Shown in pieces: positions 9,035 through 16,730 of a stretch of DNA of 64,000 bases. Every line of letters starts with the position of its first letter. The first letter of the stretch is position 1. A model generated the notes under the pieces. It was not told where the DNA came from. It saw nothing but the letters and a program-made list of their open reading frames with translations, and made no database searches. The translations under genes were made by a program, and so were the position numbers. The stretch covers positions 558,001 through 622,000 of the forward strand of contig CBDCSM010000011.1 of the NCBI GenBank assembly GCA_965221575.1, in the 5' to 3' direction. This DNA is from JAPPHA01 sp965221575. Lineage in GTDB: Bacteria > Pseudomonadota > Alphaproteobacteria > Rhodobacterales > Rhodobacteraceae.

Positions 9035-9844
9035 TCACGCTTCGAACGTTACCCGCACCTCGCCGATGTCGCCGTACCGGATCACGGCCTCCACGCCCGG
9101 CACCGCGGCAACCGGCTCATGCGGGCTGCCAGTGGAGACGACCTGACCGGCCCGAAAGCCTAAGCCGCGCCGGGATAGCTCGTTTGCCGCCCAATGCAGC
9201 GCCGCGTACAGCTCGCTCAAACTACAGCGCTTCGCACCCTCCCAGGGCGGTCCGCTGGCCAGTTCGCCGTCCAAATACAAGCCGACCGGCAGCTTGGCCA
9301 AGTCGAGAGACCGCCATCCCTCGATCACATCCCCAATGACGAAGGCGCCCGCACACGCATCGTCGGCGTTTGCTTGGGGCATGGTTAGATTGAAGGGATG
9401 CACACCCCAGCGGGTATCGACCGCGTCGATAGTCATGAGAGCCGCGCTGACCGCATCGCGCACTTCCGCCTCACTGTAAGGAGGGTCGCGGGGCGGCAGA
9501 TCCCGACCCAGCCGAAACGCGAACTCGCCCTCGACCATTGGGGCATTGCGGAACTTGGCCAGACTGAAGCGGGCCGGACTGTTCCGGGTAAACTCGCGGT
9601 ACAAGCGTCCCAAAAAAGGGGGATGGTCCACTCCCAGGGACTGCATGCTGGCGCGGCTTGTGCCGCCGATCTTCCACCCGACAAGCTCGTAACCCAACCG
9701 TTCATTCAGCGCATCTTGGATCTGGTACGCTTCTTTCAGATCTACCGGCATCAGCTCTGCGGCCATTGGCGGCACGCTTCCACCTTCTCGCCACGCCACG
9801 GCCAATGCGTGGGCAACCACCTCAATGTTGCTCTGCGAGTTCAT
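9035..9844 (-). CDS. 2-keto-4-pentenoate hydratase family protein (MhpD/HpcG-like)
   Basis: 269 residues, normal for the family. Recognisable features are the substrate and metal-binding segment VEGEFAFRLGRDLPPRD, the preceding VGWKIGGTSRASMQSLG, and the C-terminal RAGQVVSTGSPHEPVAAVPG. In aromatic meta-cleavage pathways these enzymes hydrate 2-oxopent-4-enoate to 4-hydroxy-2-oxovalerate; others are 2-oxo-hept-3-ene-dioate hydratases or oxaloacetate-type decarboxylases. No ring-cleavage dioxygenase or HpaI/MhpE aldolase is nearby, so this may be an orphaned step. It shares strand with the acyl-CoA dehydrogenase upstream and the hydroxyacid dehydrogenase downstream. Confidence 0.87.
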   Translation of the reverse strand: MNSQSNIEVVAHALAVAWREGGSVPPMAAELMPVDLKEAYQIQDALNERLGYELVGWKIGGTSRASMQSLGVDHPPFLGRLYREFTRNSPARFSLAKFRNAPMVEGEFAFRLGRDLPPRDPPYSEAEVRDAVSAALMTIDAVDTRWGVHPFNLTMPQANADDACAGAFVIGDVIEGWRSLDLAKLPVGLYLDGELASGPPWEGAKRCSLSELYAALHWAANELSRRGLGFRAGQVVSTGSPHEPVAAVPGVEAVIRYGDIGEVRVTFEA

Positions 9845-10001
9845 CGGTTTCGGTGGTGATTCTGTAGCTGCTCAAATCGGTCTCTTTCCATCAGTGGCCC
9901 TCCATTCGGGACAAGGAGATTCATTATCCCTCATCCCGGAGCAGTATTGCGCCGCCGCCGAATCTCAGGAGCCAGCGGCGGAAGTGACTTTGCCGCATCC
10001 G

Positions 10002-10019
10002 CCGCTACCCGGGTAGCGG
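10002..10019. repeat. 18-bp perfect palindrome
   Basis: CCGCTACCCGGGTAGCGG is fully self-complementary. It overlaps the last codons of the SDR pseudogene, whose frame ends at a TAG inside it. It may be a scar or a protein-binding site; it is not followed by a T-run, so a simple terminator is unlikely. Confidence 0.7.
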
Positions 10020-10178
10020 GGGCAAGAATTTCGTCAAACCCGCGCTGGTTCCAACCTCCGCCGCATCCAGATCACAAAGCACCACGGCTCCGGCACCTTC
10101 CGTCAAGAACGCGTGCCATGGTCCGGTCGATTCCGCCAGTACCGCCGGTGATGATTACGATTTTCCTGTCAAACTCAT
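10005..10178 (-). pseudogene. SDR oxidoreductase, broken N-terminal fragment
   Basis: The minus strand starts MSLTGKS and stops, but shifting frame restores the Rossmann start of a short-chain dehydrogenase: FDRKIVIITGGTGGI, TMARVL, then, after another shift, TEGAGAVVLCDLDAAEV. The fragment ends at a TAG after GTSAGLTKFLPPLPG, some 200 residues short of a full SDR. The start lies about 17 bp after the acyl-CoA dehydrogenase stop, with GGAGGGG in front, so it was once the next gene of that operon. At least two frameshifts and a large deletion disable it. Confidence 0.8.
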
Positions 10179-10194
10179 CGCAACTTGCCCCTCC

Positions 10195-11457
10195 TCACCA
10201 CAGGTCGTACTTCTGCAACTCAGCGCGCCCAACCACCATGTGATGGACTTCGTCCGGGCCGTCGGCGTAGCGAAGATGACGGATATCGATGTACAGGTCC
10301 GCGAGTTGGGTCCAGTGAGAAATGCCGATCGCACCATGCATCTGCATCGATGCGTCGACGATCTCGATGGTTTTTTCCGGCACCATCGCCTTGACGGCAC
10401 TAACGTAAACGCGCGCCTCCTTGTTGCCCAGCACATCCATCGCCTTGGCCGCCTGCAGTACTGCGAGCCGCATTGCATTAATTTCAATTCGAGCGCGCGA
10501 AATCACTTCGAGGTTCTTGCCGAGCTTGGCAATCGGTTTGCCGAACGCGACCCGGGTTGCCGCTCGCTTAACCATCAATTCGAGAGCCAACTCCGCTTTG
10601 CCAACCGCGCGCATGCAGTGGTGGATCCGGCCCGGGCCGAGGCGCAACTGCGATATTTCAAAGCCGCGGCCTTCGCCCAACAGAATGTTCTCTTTCGGCA
10701 CTCGGACATTGTTCAAACGCAGGTGCATATGCCCACGCGGAGCGTGATCGACGCCGAATAGCTTCATGCCCTCGACAATCTCGACACCGGGTGTGTCATT
10801 GGGCACAAGGATCTGCGACTGCTGTCTGTGTGGTGCCCCATCGGGGTTCGTCTTCACCATGACGATCAGAACTTTGCAGCGTGGATCGCCTGCCCCGCTT
10901 ATCCAGTATTTCTCGCCGTTGATCACCCACTCGTCACCGTCGAGTACGGCGCTGGTGCTTATGTTTCGTGCATCGGACGACGGCATGTCGGGTTCGGTCA
11001 TGGCATACGCAGAGCGAATTTCACCATTCATCAGTGGATCCAACCACTGTTTCTTCTGTTCCGGTGTTCCGACTCGCTCGAGCACCTCCATATTGCCGGT
11101 ATCGGGTGCCATGCAGTTCAGCGTCTCCGAGGTATTCAGATGCGAGCCGACATCAGCCCTGCCGAGCTCCCCCGCAATATAAGCGTAATCGAGATTTGTG
11201 AGGCTGCTGCCGTGGTCTGAGTTGGGCAGGAAGAAATTCCACAGGCCTGATTCCCTGGCCTTTTGCTTGGCACCATCGAGCAGCTCGAGCTGGCGCGGAT
11301 GCCATTCCCAGTGACCGGGCCGCTGCGCGTGCAGCGTATCGAATTCCTCCCGGATCGGATCGACGTTCTTCACGATATGGTGTATTACCGCGTCCACTAA
11401 AGGCTTCGCTTTGGAAGACATCGCCAGATTGAAGAGTTCGTGGTTCAGCTCAGCCAT
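10195..11457 (-). CDS. Acyl-CoA dehydrogenase
   Basis: 420 residues from the ATG at 11457 (MAELNHELFNLAMSSKAKPL), which has GGGAGACGG in front; the longer frame to 11562 adds a leader with no family likeness. Typical segments are GLWNFFLPNSDHGSSLTNLDYAYIAGE cut here as three parts (GLWNFFLPN, DHGSSLTNL, YAYIAGELGR), AMTEPDMPSSDARNI for FAD/substrate binding, YWISGAGDP and GPGRIHHCMRAVG in the C-terminal helical domain. The overall form resembles the bacterial ACAD10/11-like group. It lies downstream of a MaoC hydratase, and the same cluster has an APH-type kinase. In ACAD11 and the Lva pathway such a pair handles 4-hydroxyacyl-CoA through a phosphorylated intermediate; that assignment here is inference. 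Confidence 0.92.
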   Translation of the reverse strand: MAELNHELFNLAMSSKAKPLVDAVIHHIVKNVDPIREEFDTLHAQRPGHWEWHPRQLELLDGAKQKARESGLWNFFLPNSDHGSSLTNLDYAYIAGELGRADVGSHLNTSETLNCMAPDTGNMEVLERVGTPEQKKQWLDPLMNGEIRSAYAMTEPDMPSSDARNISTSAVLDGDEWVINGEKYWISGAGDPRCKVLIVMVKTNPDGAPHRQQSQILVPNDTPGVEIVEGMKLFGVDHAPRGHMHLRLNNVRVPKENILLGEGRGFEISQLRLGPGRIHHCMRAVGKAELALELMVKRAATRVAFGKPIAKLGKNLEVISRARIEINAMRLAVLQAAKAMDVLGNKEARVYVSAVKAMVPEKTIEIVDASMQMHGAIGISHWTQLADLYIDIRHLRYADGPDEVHHMVVGRAELQKYDLW

Positions 11458-11646
11458 TACCGTCTCCCGATGGTCTCTTCCCGGAATCGACGCGCCCCGG
11501 TGTCTACCGTCGGTCAGTTCGCCGACAACATATCGAGGTGTCCGAACAGATCGCGCAATCACGTTGAGCCGGAACCGGCGCCAACAGCCAGCCTGTGTTG
11601 TCGCTAAGCCGCCGGTTACAGGTCAGGACATATATCGTGCACGGTC

Positions 11647-12519
11647 TCAGGCGTATTCAAAATATGCGTTGGACACAACCACTTTGTCTCCCACCCGTCC
11701 CTCAAACAGGACACGACCAGGACCATCGTGCCAGGCCAGCACGTCAAGCTTGTCGTTCATGAACACGGGTGATGAAAAACGCACCTTGATTCTTCTGAAA
11801 CGACTGGCATCGCCATCGGCGAGGGCGGCAAGCAACAGTTGTCCGCAGTGGCCAAAAGTGCACAGTCCGTGCAGTATGGGTTCATCGAAGCCGCCGAATT
11901 TTGCGGCCTCAGGGTCAATGTGCAACGGGTTATAGTCGCCCGACAGGCGATAGATATGTGCCTGATTGTCTGCAATGACGGCACTTGTGGTTACATCAGC
12001 TTCCCTGTCTGGAACTGGGATTTTCTCAGAGTAGGTTTGTCCCGCGCCCTCAAAGGGCTCGATGTCCCCCAGCGCTTCAACACCACGACGGAACGAACCG
12101 TTGACCATCTTGACGCACACCTCACCATCTTCGTCGGAGACTGTGCTTTCCGATTCTACAAATCCGCTGCCCTTTCCACGGGGATGCGCGCCAATCAGCC
12201 GAGACAGGACAGAAACCTCACCGTCAGTCGGTAGGGGCTTGATCATTTCAAGGTAACGTTCTGCATCAATATCAAGGGGTCCGGGGGATGAGGGAATCAG
12301 GTTCAGATCGACAGGCGCACCGAGGCTGCCCCAGCGTATGGGAAATGTCGGGAAGACGCTGAAATTCGCGTGACCTTCAAAAACAAACCTGAGGTCCCGA
12401 ATGCCGATTCCCACGGCGTAAAGTAACACGTCTCTCTTATCGTATCTGATCGTGACCGGATCACCCCAAGGCCCGGGTTTTCCACCCGGCAAGGCTGTCA
12501 CTGCGTCATAGGTTGCCAT
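11647..12519 (-). CDS. MaoC-like (hotdog fold) enoyl-CoA hydratase / 3-hydroxyacyl-thioester dehydratase
   Basis: 290 residues, the size of double-hotdog MaoC hydratases. The C-terminal half contains the hydratase-2 motif IYRLSGDYNPLHIDPEAA followed by GFDEPILHGLCTFG, including the catalytic Asp and His. The N-terminal half (DLRFVFEGHANFSVFPTFPI) matches the non-catalytic hotdog. Such enzymes hydrate trans-2-enoyl-CoA to the (R)-3-hydroxyacyl-CoA in the cytoplasm. The gene lies about 190 bp upstream of the acyl-CoA dehydrogenase on the same strand, so the two would give consecutive oxidation and hydration steps. The ATG at 12519 is kept because MATYDAVTALPG resembles usual starts. Confidence 0.9.
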   Translation of the reverse strand: MATYDAVTALPGGKPGPWGDPVTIRYDKRDVLLYAVGIGIRDLRFVFEGHANFSVFPTFPIRWGSLGAPVDLNLIPSSPGPLDIDAERYLEMIKPLPTDGEVSVLSRLIGAHPRGKGSGFVESESTVSDEDGEVCVKMVNGSFRRGVEALGDIEPFEGAGQTYSEKIPVPDREADVTTSAVIADNQAHIYRLSGDYNPLHIDPEAAKFGGFDEPILHGLCTFGHCGQLLLAALADGDASRFRRIKVRFSSPVFMNDKLDVLAWHDGPGRVLFEGRVGDKVVVSNAYFEYA

Positions 12520-12604
12520 CAGCTAATCTCGCACAACAAATCCAGGATTCCACTTGAGCCATTTATTTCACGAACCGTGTTCGGAACAGCGCTCATCCTG
12601 TTGC

Positions 12605-12897
12605 TTAGAAACGTAAACCGCGTTCTTGAATCAGTGCAGTTCCCGCGCGGCCATTCGGATGGCAAAGTCTAACGGTCGCCAATGACTCTTTCAAGGAATA
12701 GATTATCCGGATCACCCGCAACCCCCATCGGCGCATATGTTCCATTGAGCGGACATTCGTGGTCTTGGCGCGCCGTTTGACCGTCCACGTGGTCGTTTTG
12801 TTCCGCAACTTGGACGGACCATCCATCCTTTCATTTTCAAGTCAGTCGCCAGTGACGGGCCGACAGGACCCGCGTCAACGACCAATACATCAATCGG
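12605..12897 (-). pseudogene. FAD-dependent aromatic-type monooxygenase, N-terminal fragment
   Basis: The minus strand reads IDVLVVDAGPVGPSLATDL, a slightly damaged GxGxxG FAD motif (Asp replaces the first Gly). After a frame change it continues with KTTTWTVKRRAKTTNVRSMEHMRRWGL, given here as VKRRAKTTNVRSME and HMRRWGL, the NxRSMEL-like segment of phenol/3-HPP hydroxylases. About 95 residues of a protein normally over 500 residues long remain. It follows the sugar-phosphate-isomerase remnant, as in aromatic or sterol catabolic clusters. Confidence 0.7.
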
Positions 12898-13330
12898 CCC
12901 AATAAGGCACCTGCGCTCCCTAAACGCTGCGTACTGTTCGATGCCGATCTCCGGGAGTGTATGCGGATCCTGCTGCCACCAGTCGTCGGAAAGACCCCGG
13001 CTCGGAATTGACCGAAAATACCTGTGGCCTCGACAACGTTGCGGAGGCGCGGAATGTCGATGATGCCGGCATCACGCCACAATTCGATCGATGCTGAAAC
13101 AGGCGCGCCGCAGCGGGTCAAGCCAATCGCTCACCTGGAACCAGCGAATACACGTGACTGCGCGATCTGGATTTCGAGGGCTGTTTTCCGCAAAGGATGT
13201 TATGTCGAACGCGTTGCCGACCGCCTCACCGCCGCGTTCAGCAACCTTGTCGCGAAAGATACGGATCGCGGGTTCATGATGGCGAGAGATGCTGGCGATT
13301 GCCGCCTCGTGCCACAATTCATTTGATGGC
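12897..13330 (-). pseudogene. Sugar-phosphate isomerase/epimerase (TIM-barrel), broken C-terminal part
   Basis: Minus-strand frames give WHEAAIASISRHHEPAIRIF, then FQVSDWLDPLRRA, then GIIDIPRLRNVVEATG, and after a frameshift LSDDWWQQDPHTLPEIGIEQ. This order (QVSDW, G.IDIP.LR, E.F..DWW..DP) is characteristic of the AP-endonuclease-2 superfamily of xylose-isomerase-like proteins. The N-terminal half and at least two reading-frame positions are lost. The family includes isomerases and hydrolases often found in aromatic-degradation clusters. It runs directly into the monooxygenase remnant. Confidence 0.7.
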
Positions 13331-13431
13331 GGCTTGATTGATGAAAAGTTGTTGGCGGTTTGCCGCGGATCGAACTAACCGGCCGCTTTCCGCGCCGCCC
13401 TCCGTTCGAGGAACAGCGCCGGACCGATTCG

Positions 13432-14136
13432 TCATCGGTAGATCAACGATCGCTCACCCGATTTCGATGCCGGCCACCGGATGAACAAGTGATCGTTGAA
13501 ACATGACAGCGAAATCTTGTCACCGCTAAATAGAAGCCGGGTTACCGAACAATTGATGAGTGGCTCAAAATTTTTGTGGACTTGCTCTCCTGTTATGCCG
13601 AGCACATGGGCCACGAACATAGCGATCGCTCCGCCCGAAGTGAACACCCCCACAGTCTTGCCCGAGCCCTCACGCGCTACTATCTCTGCCAATGCGCGAT
13701 GCACATTACCGGAATACTCGGCCCAGCTCTGCAAATCGGGTTGGTCGATATCAAACGTGACCCAGTGCTTGAATACGATTTCGAGTGCTTTCTGAAAATC
13801 TTTAGAGGAGTGTTCGCCTTCCTTCACCAGAATTTCAATGTCCGATGAGGTCTAGGCCAGTCGGAGCACATGCTCGAGAATCTTGTCGGTTTCGATTTCG
13901 TTCAAATGCGGATCAGTCTCGCATTGCACATTGTCGGGCTGCAGTCCGAGCACAACCTTTGCGGTCATCAATTGCCGTTCCATCTCACCGCTGTACGCGG
14001 CATCAAAATGGATGGCGCAGTCCCGCAAATACTCTCCAAGCACTTCGGCCTGACGACATCCCAATGGAGACAAACGATCGTGATCTGCCGTGCCAAACGA
14101 TGCCTGAGCGTGCCGTATCAGATAGAGCTCCGCCAT
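13432..14136 (-). pseudogene. Histidine phosphatase family protein with an in-frame amber codon
   Basis: From ATG 14136 the frame reads MAELYLIRHAQASFG (RH catalytic motif), then DRLSPLGCRQAEVLGEYL, and stops at TAG (13852-13854). The same frame then continues TSSDIEILVKEGEHSS to VGVFTSGGAIAMFVAHVL (second catalytic region; the usual H is replaced by GG here) and a normal end at 13432. Together this makes about 234 residues, the family length. Only one base (for example CAG to TAG) separates it from an open gene. The ATG overlaps the preceding ORF stop (TGATG). Such phosphatases occur next to APH-type kinases and acyl-CoA dehydrogenases. It could be an authentic pseudogene, a suppressible gene or a sequence error. 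Confidence 0.8.
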
Positions 14137-14387
14137 CAAACAATTGACTGGGCGCGCCGTTCGGAAACCAACGCAGGCTCTGCATCTCCGTCGATCTCAA
14201 CCGTCACTATGCCGTCGACCGGCGTACCCTCCGCCTGCTCGACGTCAACGTCAATGTCCTGCGGGTCTCGCTTAACCGCGGCGAAACGATGGGCAGCGTC
14301 ACGAGTGACGGTAAACCAGCCGCGGTCGCGGGCTTCGGGACCCTTTCTTTCGCCGCGGCTGGCGATGAAAATTGCAAAAGGTCTCAT
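14136..14387 (-). CDS. Small hypothetical protein between kinase and histidine phosphatase
   Basis: 83 residues (MRPFAIFIASRGERKGPE...), family not recognised. The second half is acidic (DPQDIDVDVEQAEG, VDGIVTVEIDGDAEPALV). It starts 17 bp after the kinase stop, and its stop overlaps the next ATG as TGATG, so translation is probably coupled and the frame is likely genuine or was so recently. In Pseudomonas Lva clusters a small protein partners the kinase, but I see no clear likeness to it. It may also be a truncated remnant. Confidence 0.4.
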   Translation of the reverse strand: MRPFAIFIASRGERKGPEARDRGWFTVTRDAAHRFAAVKRDPQDIDVDVEQAEGTPVDGIVTVEIDGDAEPALVSERRAQSIV

Positions 14388-14403
14388 TTTATCTAATGGC
14401 TCA

Positions 14404-15456
14404 CTACATCAAATGTGCGACCGCACGTTCAGAATTCGTGAGTTGTCTTCCGACCCGCGCTCTTATGGCGTCCGGATCCTCGCCTTCGGTCTTCATTTGC
14501 CCCCGTTGATAACGCGCATACACACCATGCAGTATAGCCGCCGATTTCCAGTGATTGAAACCGTAGTAATAGTCCAGTTGCGATAACACGCGGCCAGTCT
14601 TTTCGCTATAACGTTCCGCCAGTTCGGACCGCGACGGAAAACCCGGCGGAGCCGTCGGTGCACTGGGATCGATTGGCTCTACATCGGTCGGGTCCGGCCA
14701 TTGGTTGAGCGAATAAGTCAAATCGGCAAGCGGATCGCCAAGCGTTGAGAGTTCCCAGTCAACGACGGCCGCGACCCGGTAATTCGACCCGATCAGCACG
14801 TTGTGCGGCCCATAGTCGCCGTGCACGACGCGCGCCGAACCTTGTTCAGGAACATTGTCCAGGAAAAACCGATGCAACTCGTGTACACGCGCATCATCAT
14901 ACTGCGCCGGTTCCATCGAGGACGTCCAAGAGCGATACCAAGTTCTCAGTTGACGGCCGACATATCCGTCTTTCTCGCCGAGACCGCCGAGCCCAACGTT
15001 GTCTGGGTCGACTGCGTGCAAGGCTGCGAGTGAATCGATAAACGAATACGCCATCGTTTGTCGTTCGGTTTCCGGAATCAATGCGTTGGTGTCATCCGCG
15101 CTGTACAGCGGACGGCCATCGACGTAACCCATCACATAAAACCACGCGCCCGTCACCTCAGGGTCTTCACAAAACGCATACGCCGCCGGGACGGGCACCG
15201 GTGTCGGGCCGAGCGCCGAGATCACCGCCCACTCACGACTCATATCATGCGCTTTCGGCAGTAATTTGCCCTGCGGCGGTCGACGAATTACGGCCATGCG
15301 CCCATTCTGGTCCCGCATTTGATACGTAAGGTTGGAACGACCACCTGCGAGGCGGATCCACTCGAATGGCGGCTTCAATTCTGCTACATGGCCAGCAACC
15401 CACGCCTCGACGGCATCAGTGTCGTAGCCCTCTGGTGGCGGATTATCAGTCTTCAT
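14404..15456 (-). CDS. APH-family phosphotransferase (ACAD10/11- and LvaA-like kinase)
   Basis: 350 residues. Kinase features are in order: RLAGGRSNLTYQM (nucleotide loop), AVIRRPP (Lys replaced by an Arg-rich stretch), VVHGDYGPHNVLIG (catalytic loop, H-G-D...N) and VVDWELSTLGDPLADL (metal-binding DWE). This architecture matches the phosphotransferase domain found in ACAD10/11 and in LvaA, which phosphorylate hydroxyacyl-CoA, rather than antibiotic-resistance kinases. It shares the strand and neighbourhood with an acyl-CoA dehydrogenase, SDR fragments and a histidine phosphatase, which fits the same chemistry. The frame appears intact and the ATG at 15456 is suitable. Substrate assignment is inference. 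Confidence 0.9.
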   Translation of the reverse strand: MKTDNPPPEGYDTDAVEAWVAGHVAELKPPFEWIRLAGGRSNLTYQMRDQNGRMAVIRRPPQGKLLPKAHDMSREWAVISALGPTPVPVPAAYAFCEDPEVTGAWFYVMGYVDGRPLYSADDTNALIPETERQTMAYSFIDSLAALHAVDPDNVGLGGLGEKDGYVGRQLRTWYRSWTSSMEPAQYDDARVHELHRFFLDNVPEQGSARVVHGDYGPHNVLIGSNYRVAAVVDWELSTLGDPLADLTYSLNQWPDPTDVEPIDPSAPTAPPGFPSRSELAERYSEKTGRVLSQLDYYYGFNHWKSAAILHGVYARYQRGQMKTEGEDPDAIRARVGRQLTNSERAVAHLM

Positions 15457-15540
15457 ACTTACCTCATCAAACGGGTTCTGACGCCTTGGCTCAGCGACAC
15501 TCCGGTTAACGACACATCACCCGTCCACCGCGATCCGTGA

Positions 15541-15649
15541 TCGCTATGCAGTGATGCAGGAACGCGCATCCGCGGCCAGGAACAAGTCGATCCACTTCAG
15601 GTTTTCCGGAACACCCGTGTGGTCCGGTTTTTGAGACGGTGCCAGGGTG
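15541..15649 (-). pseudogene. SDR oxidoreductase, C-terminal remnant
   Basis: Just upstream of the kinase, the minus strand encodes HPGTVSKT, then (after a frame shift) VPENLKWIDLFLAADARSCITA, cut here as VPENLKWIDLFLAADA and RSCITA, then a TAG and RSRIAVDG. This is the end of a short-chain dehydrogenase (PG..., LASD.A..ITG, IAVDGG). A gene remnant of about 35 residues with a frameshift and a stop remains. It suggests an SDR once headed this operon. Confidence 0.55.
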
Positions 15650-16730
15650 GATTGGACAATTAGAAATGAAGATACACGTTCAAAAAATACGCACCCAGTT
15701 CGCCCTTCTGTTACAAAGGATCATCCAAACAGGTCTGGCAAAGCCGGATCACCAACCGAGTAGATTTCATGATGCGCCAGCGCAGAGTTCCCGTCAAGTT
15801 CGAAATCGACGGCTACGGCGCGCCTGCTACCGCTCTCGGCGGACTTGCCCTCGTTCTCCAGCTTCTTGCCGGCATCCATAACCTCGCCCGCCCGCCACGC
15901 GAGCTTCGACCCGGTCAGGGATCGACCGACAGTCATGTCCTCTTCGCCACCGTGCTTCTGAACGTGGCCGTCCGCGACCGGGTCTCCGACATCGACCGTC
16001 TCGAGGGCGACCGCGCCCTGCGCCGACCGGCGCGTCGCTGCGAGCCGGCGTTTCTCGGACGGAGGCAGAACACCATTAGGCGGCGCTTCAGATTGGATCG
16101 CGAGCGGTGCCTTCCCACGGCCTAGTCGATCCACGACTGGCTGGATAACTTCCACGTCTCCGAACCGAGGCTCTGCGCGCCGACGACCAGGCCCACAATA
16201 CTGCCGGGCCGCGACCCAGACAGGTCCGGAGGGAGGATCGGCCTCCTTCGGGCGGCCGGCGGAGTGTGCCCGAATCCGAACCGCGGCGACCCCTGAGGAG
16301 TTCCGTGCGCGGCGTCCGGCGCATTCCGGTTCGAATTCCGGCGCGAAACCGCGACTCAGCCACTCTCGACCGAGCCGCCCGCGAAAAAATCTCCAAACTC
16401 CGGTTTGGTGGCGGACCAGGAAAGAACCGCAGACGTTTTTCGGTCGACCCGAATATGCTGGCGATGTGATCAGGTGTCCGGTTGGCGACCGAGGTGAGCG
16501 AACTGAGCCTCGGTTCACTCTAGCTCGGCCGGGTGATCCGTGGTGGCCGACAACGAGGCCGTCAACCGCGTTTACGAAGCGGTGCATGGTAGAAGCATAC
16601 ACGTCAAGTGAGGGCCGACCCCGTTTGAGCTTTGCAACCGGCCAGTGTAATAAGTGAACGGTGGCGTTTGTGAAAAGGAGCGCGCGCCCGACTTCAAGAA
16701 CCGTCAGGAGGCGGCCCCGCCGTTCGCAAA
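15650..16730. other. Long stretch without a supportable gene
   Basis: The minus strand is open from 16602 to 15721 (293 codons). The predicted protein is Arg/Gly-rich with no domain, and overlapping frames are open on both strands, as expected for GC-rich non-coding DNA. It may be a decayed gene. The last ~70 bases before 16731 probably contain the start signals of the acyl-CoA ligase (a GTCAGGAGGCGG site lies about 20 nt before its ATG). Confidence 0.35.

Noticed and set aside
16265..16345. Possible tRNA because of a GGTTCGAATTCC T-loop-like string
   Set aside because: No acceptor, D or anticodon stem could be assembled around it.
15721..16602. A 293-codon minus-strand ORF
   Set aside because: Arg/Gly-rich with no recognisable domain; other long frames overlap on both strands, as is common in GC-rich non-coding DNA.
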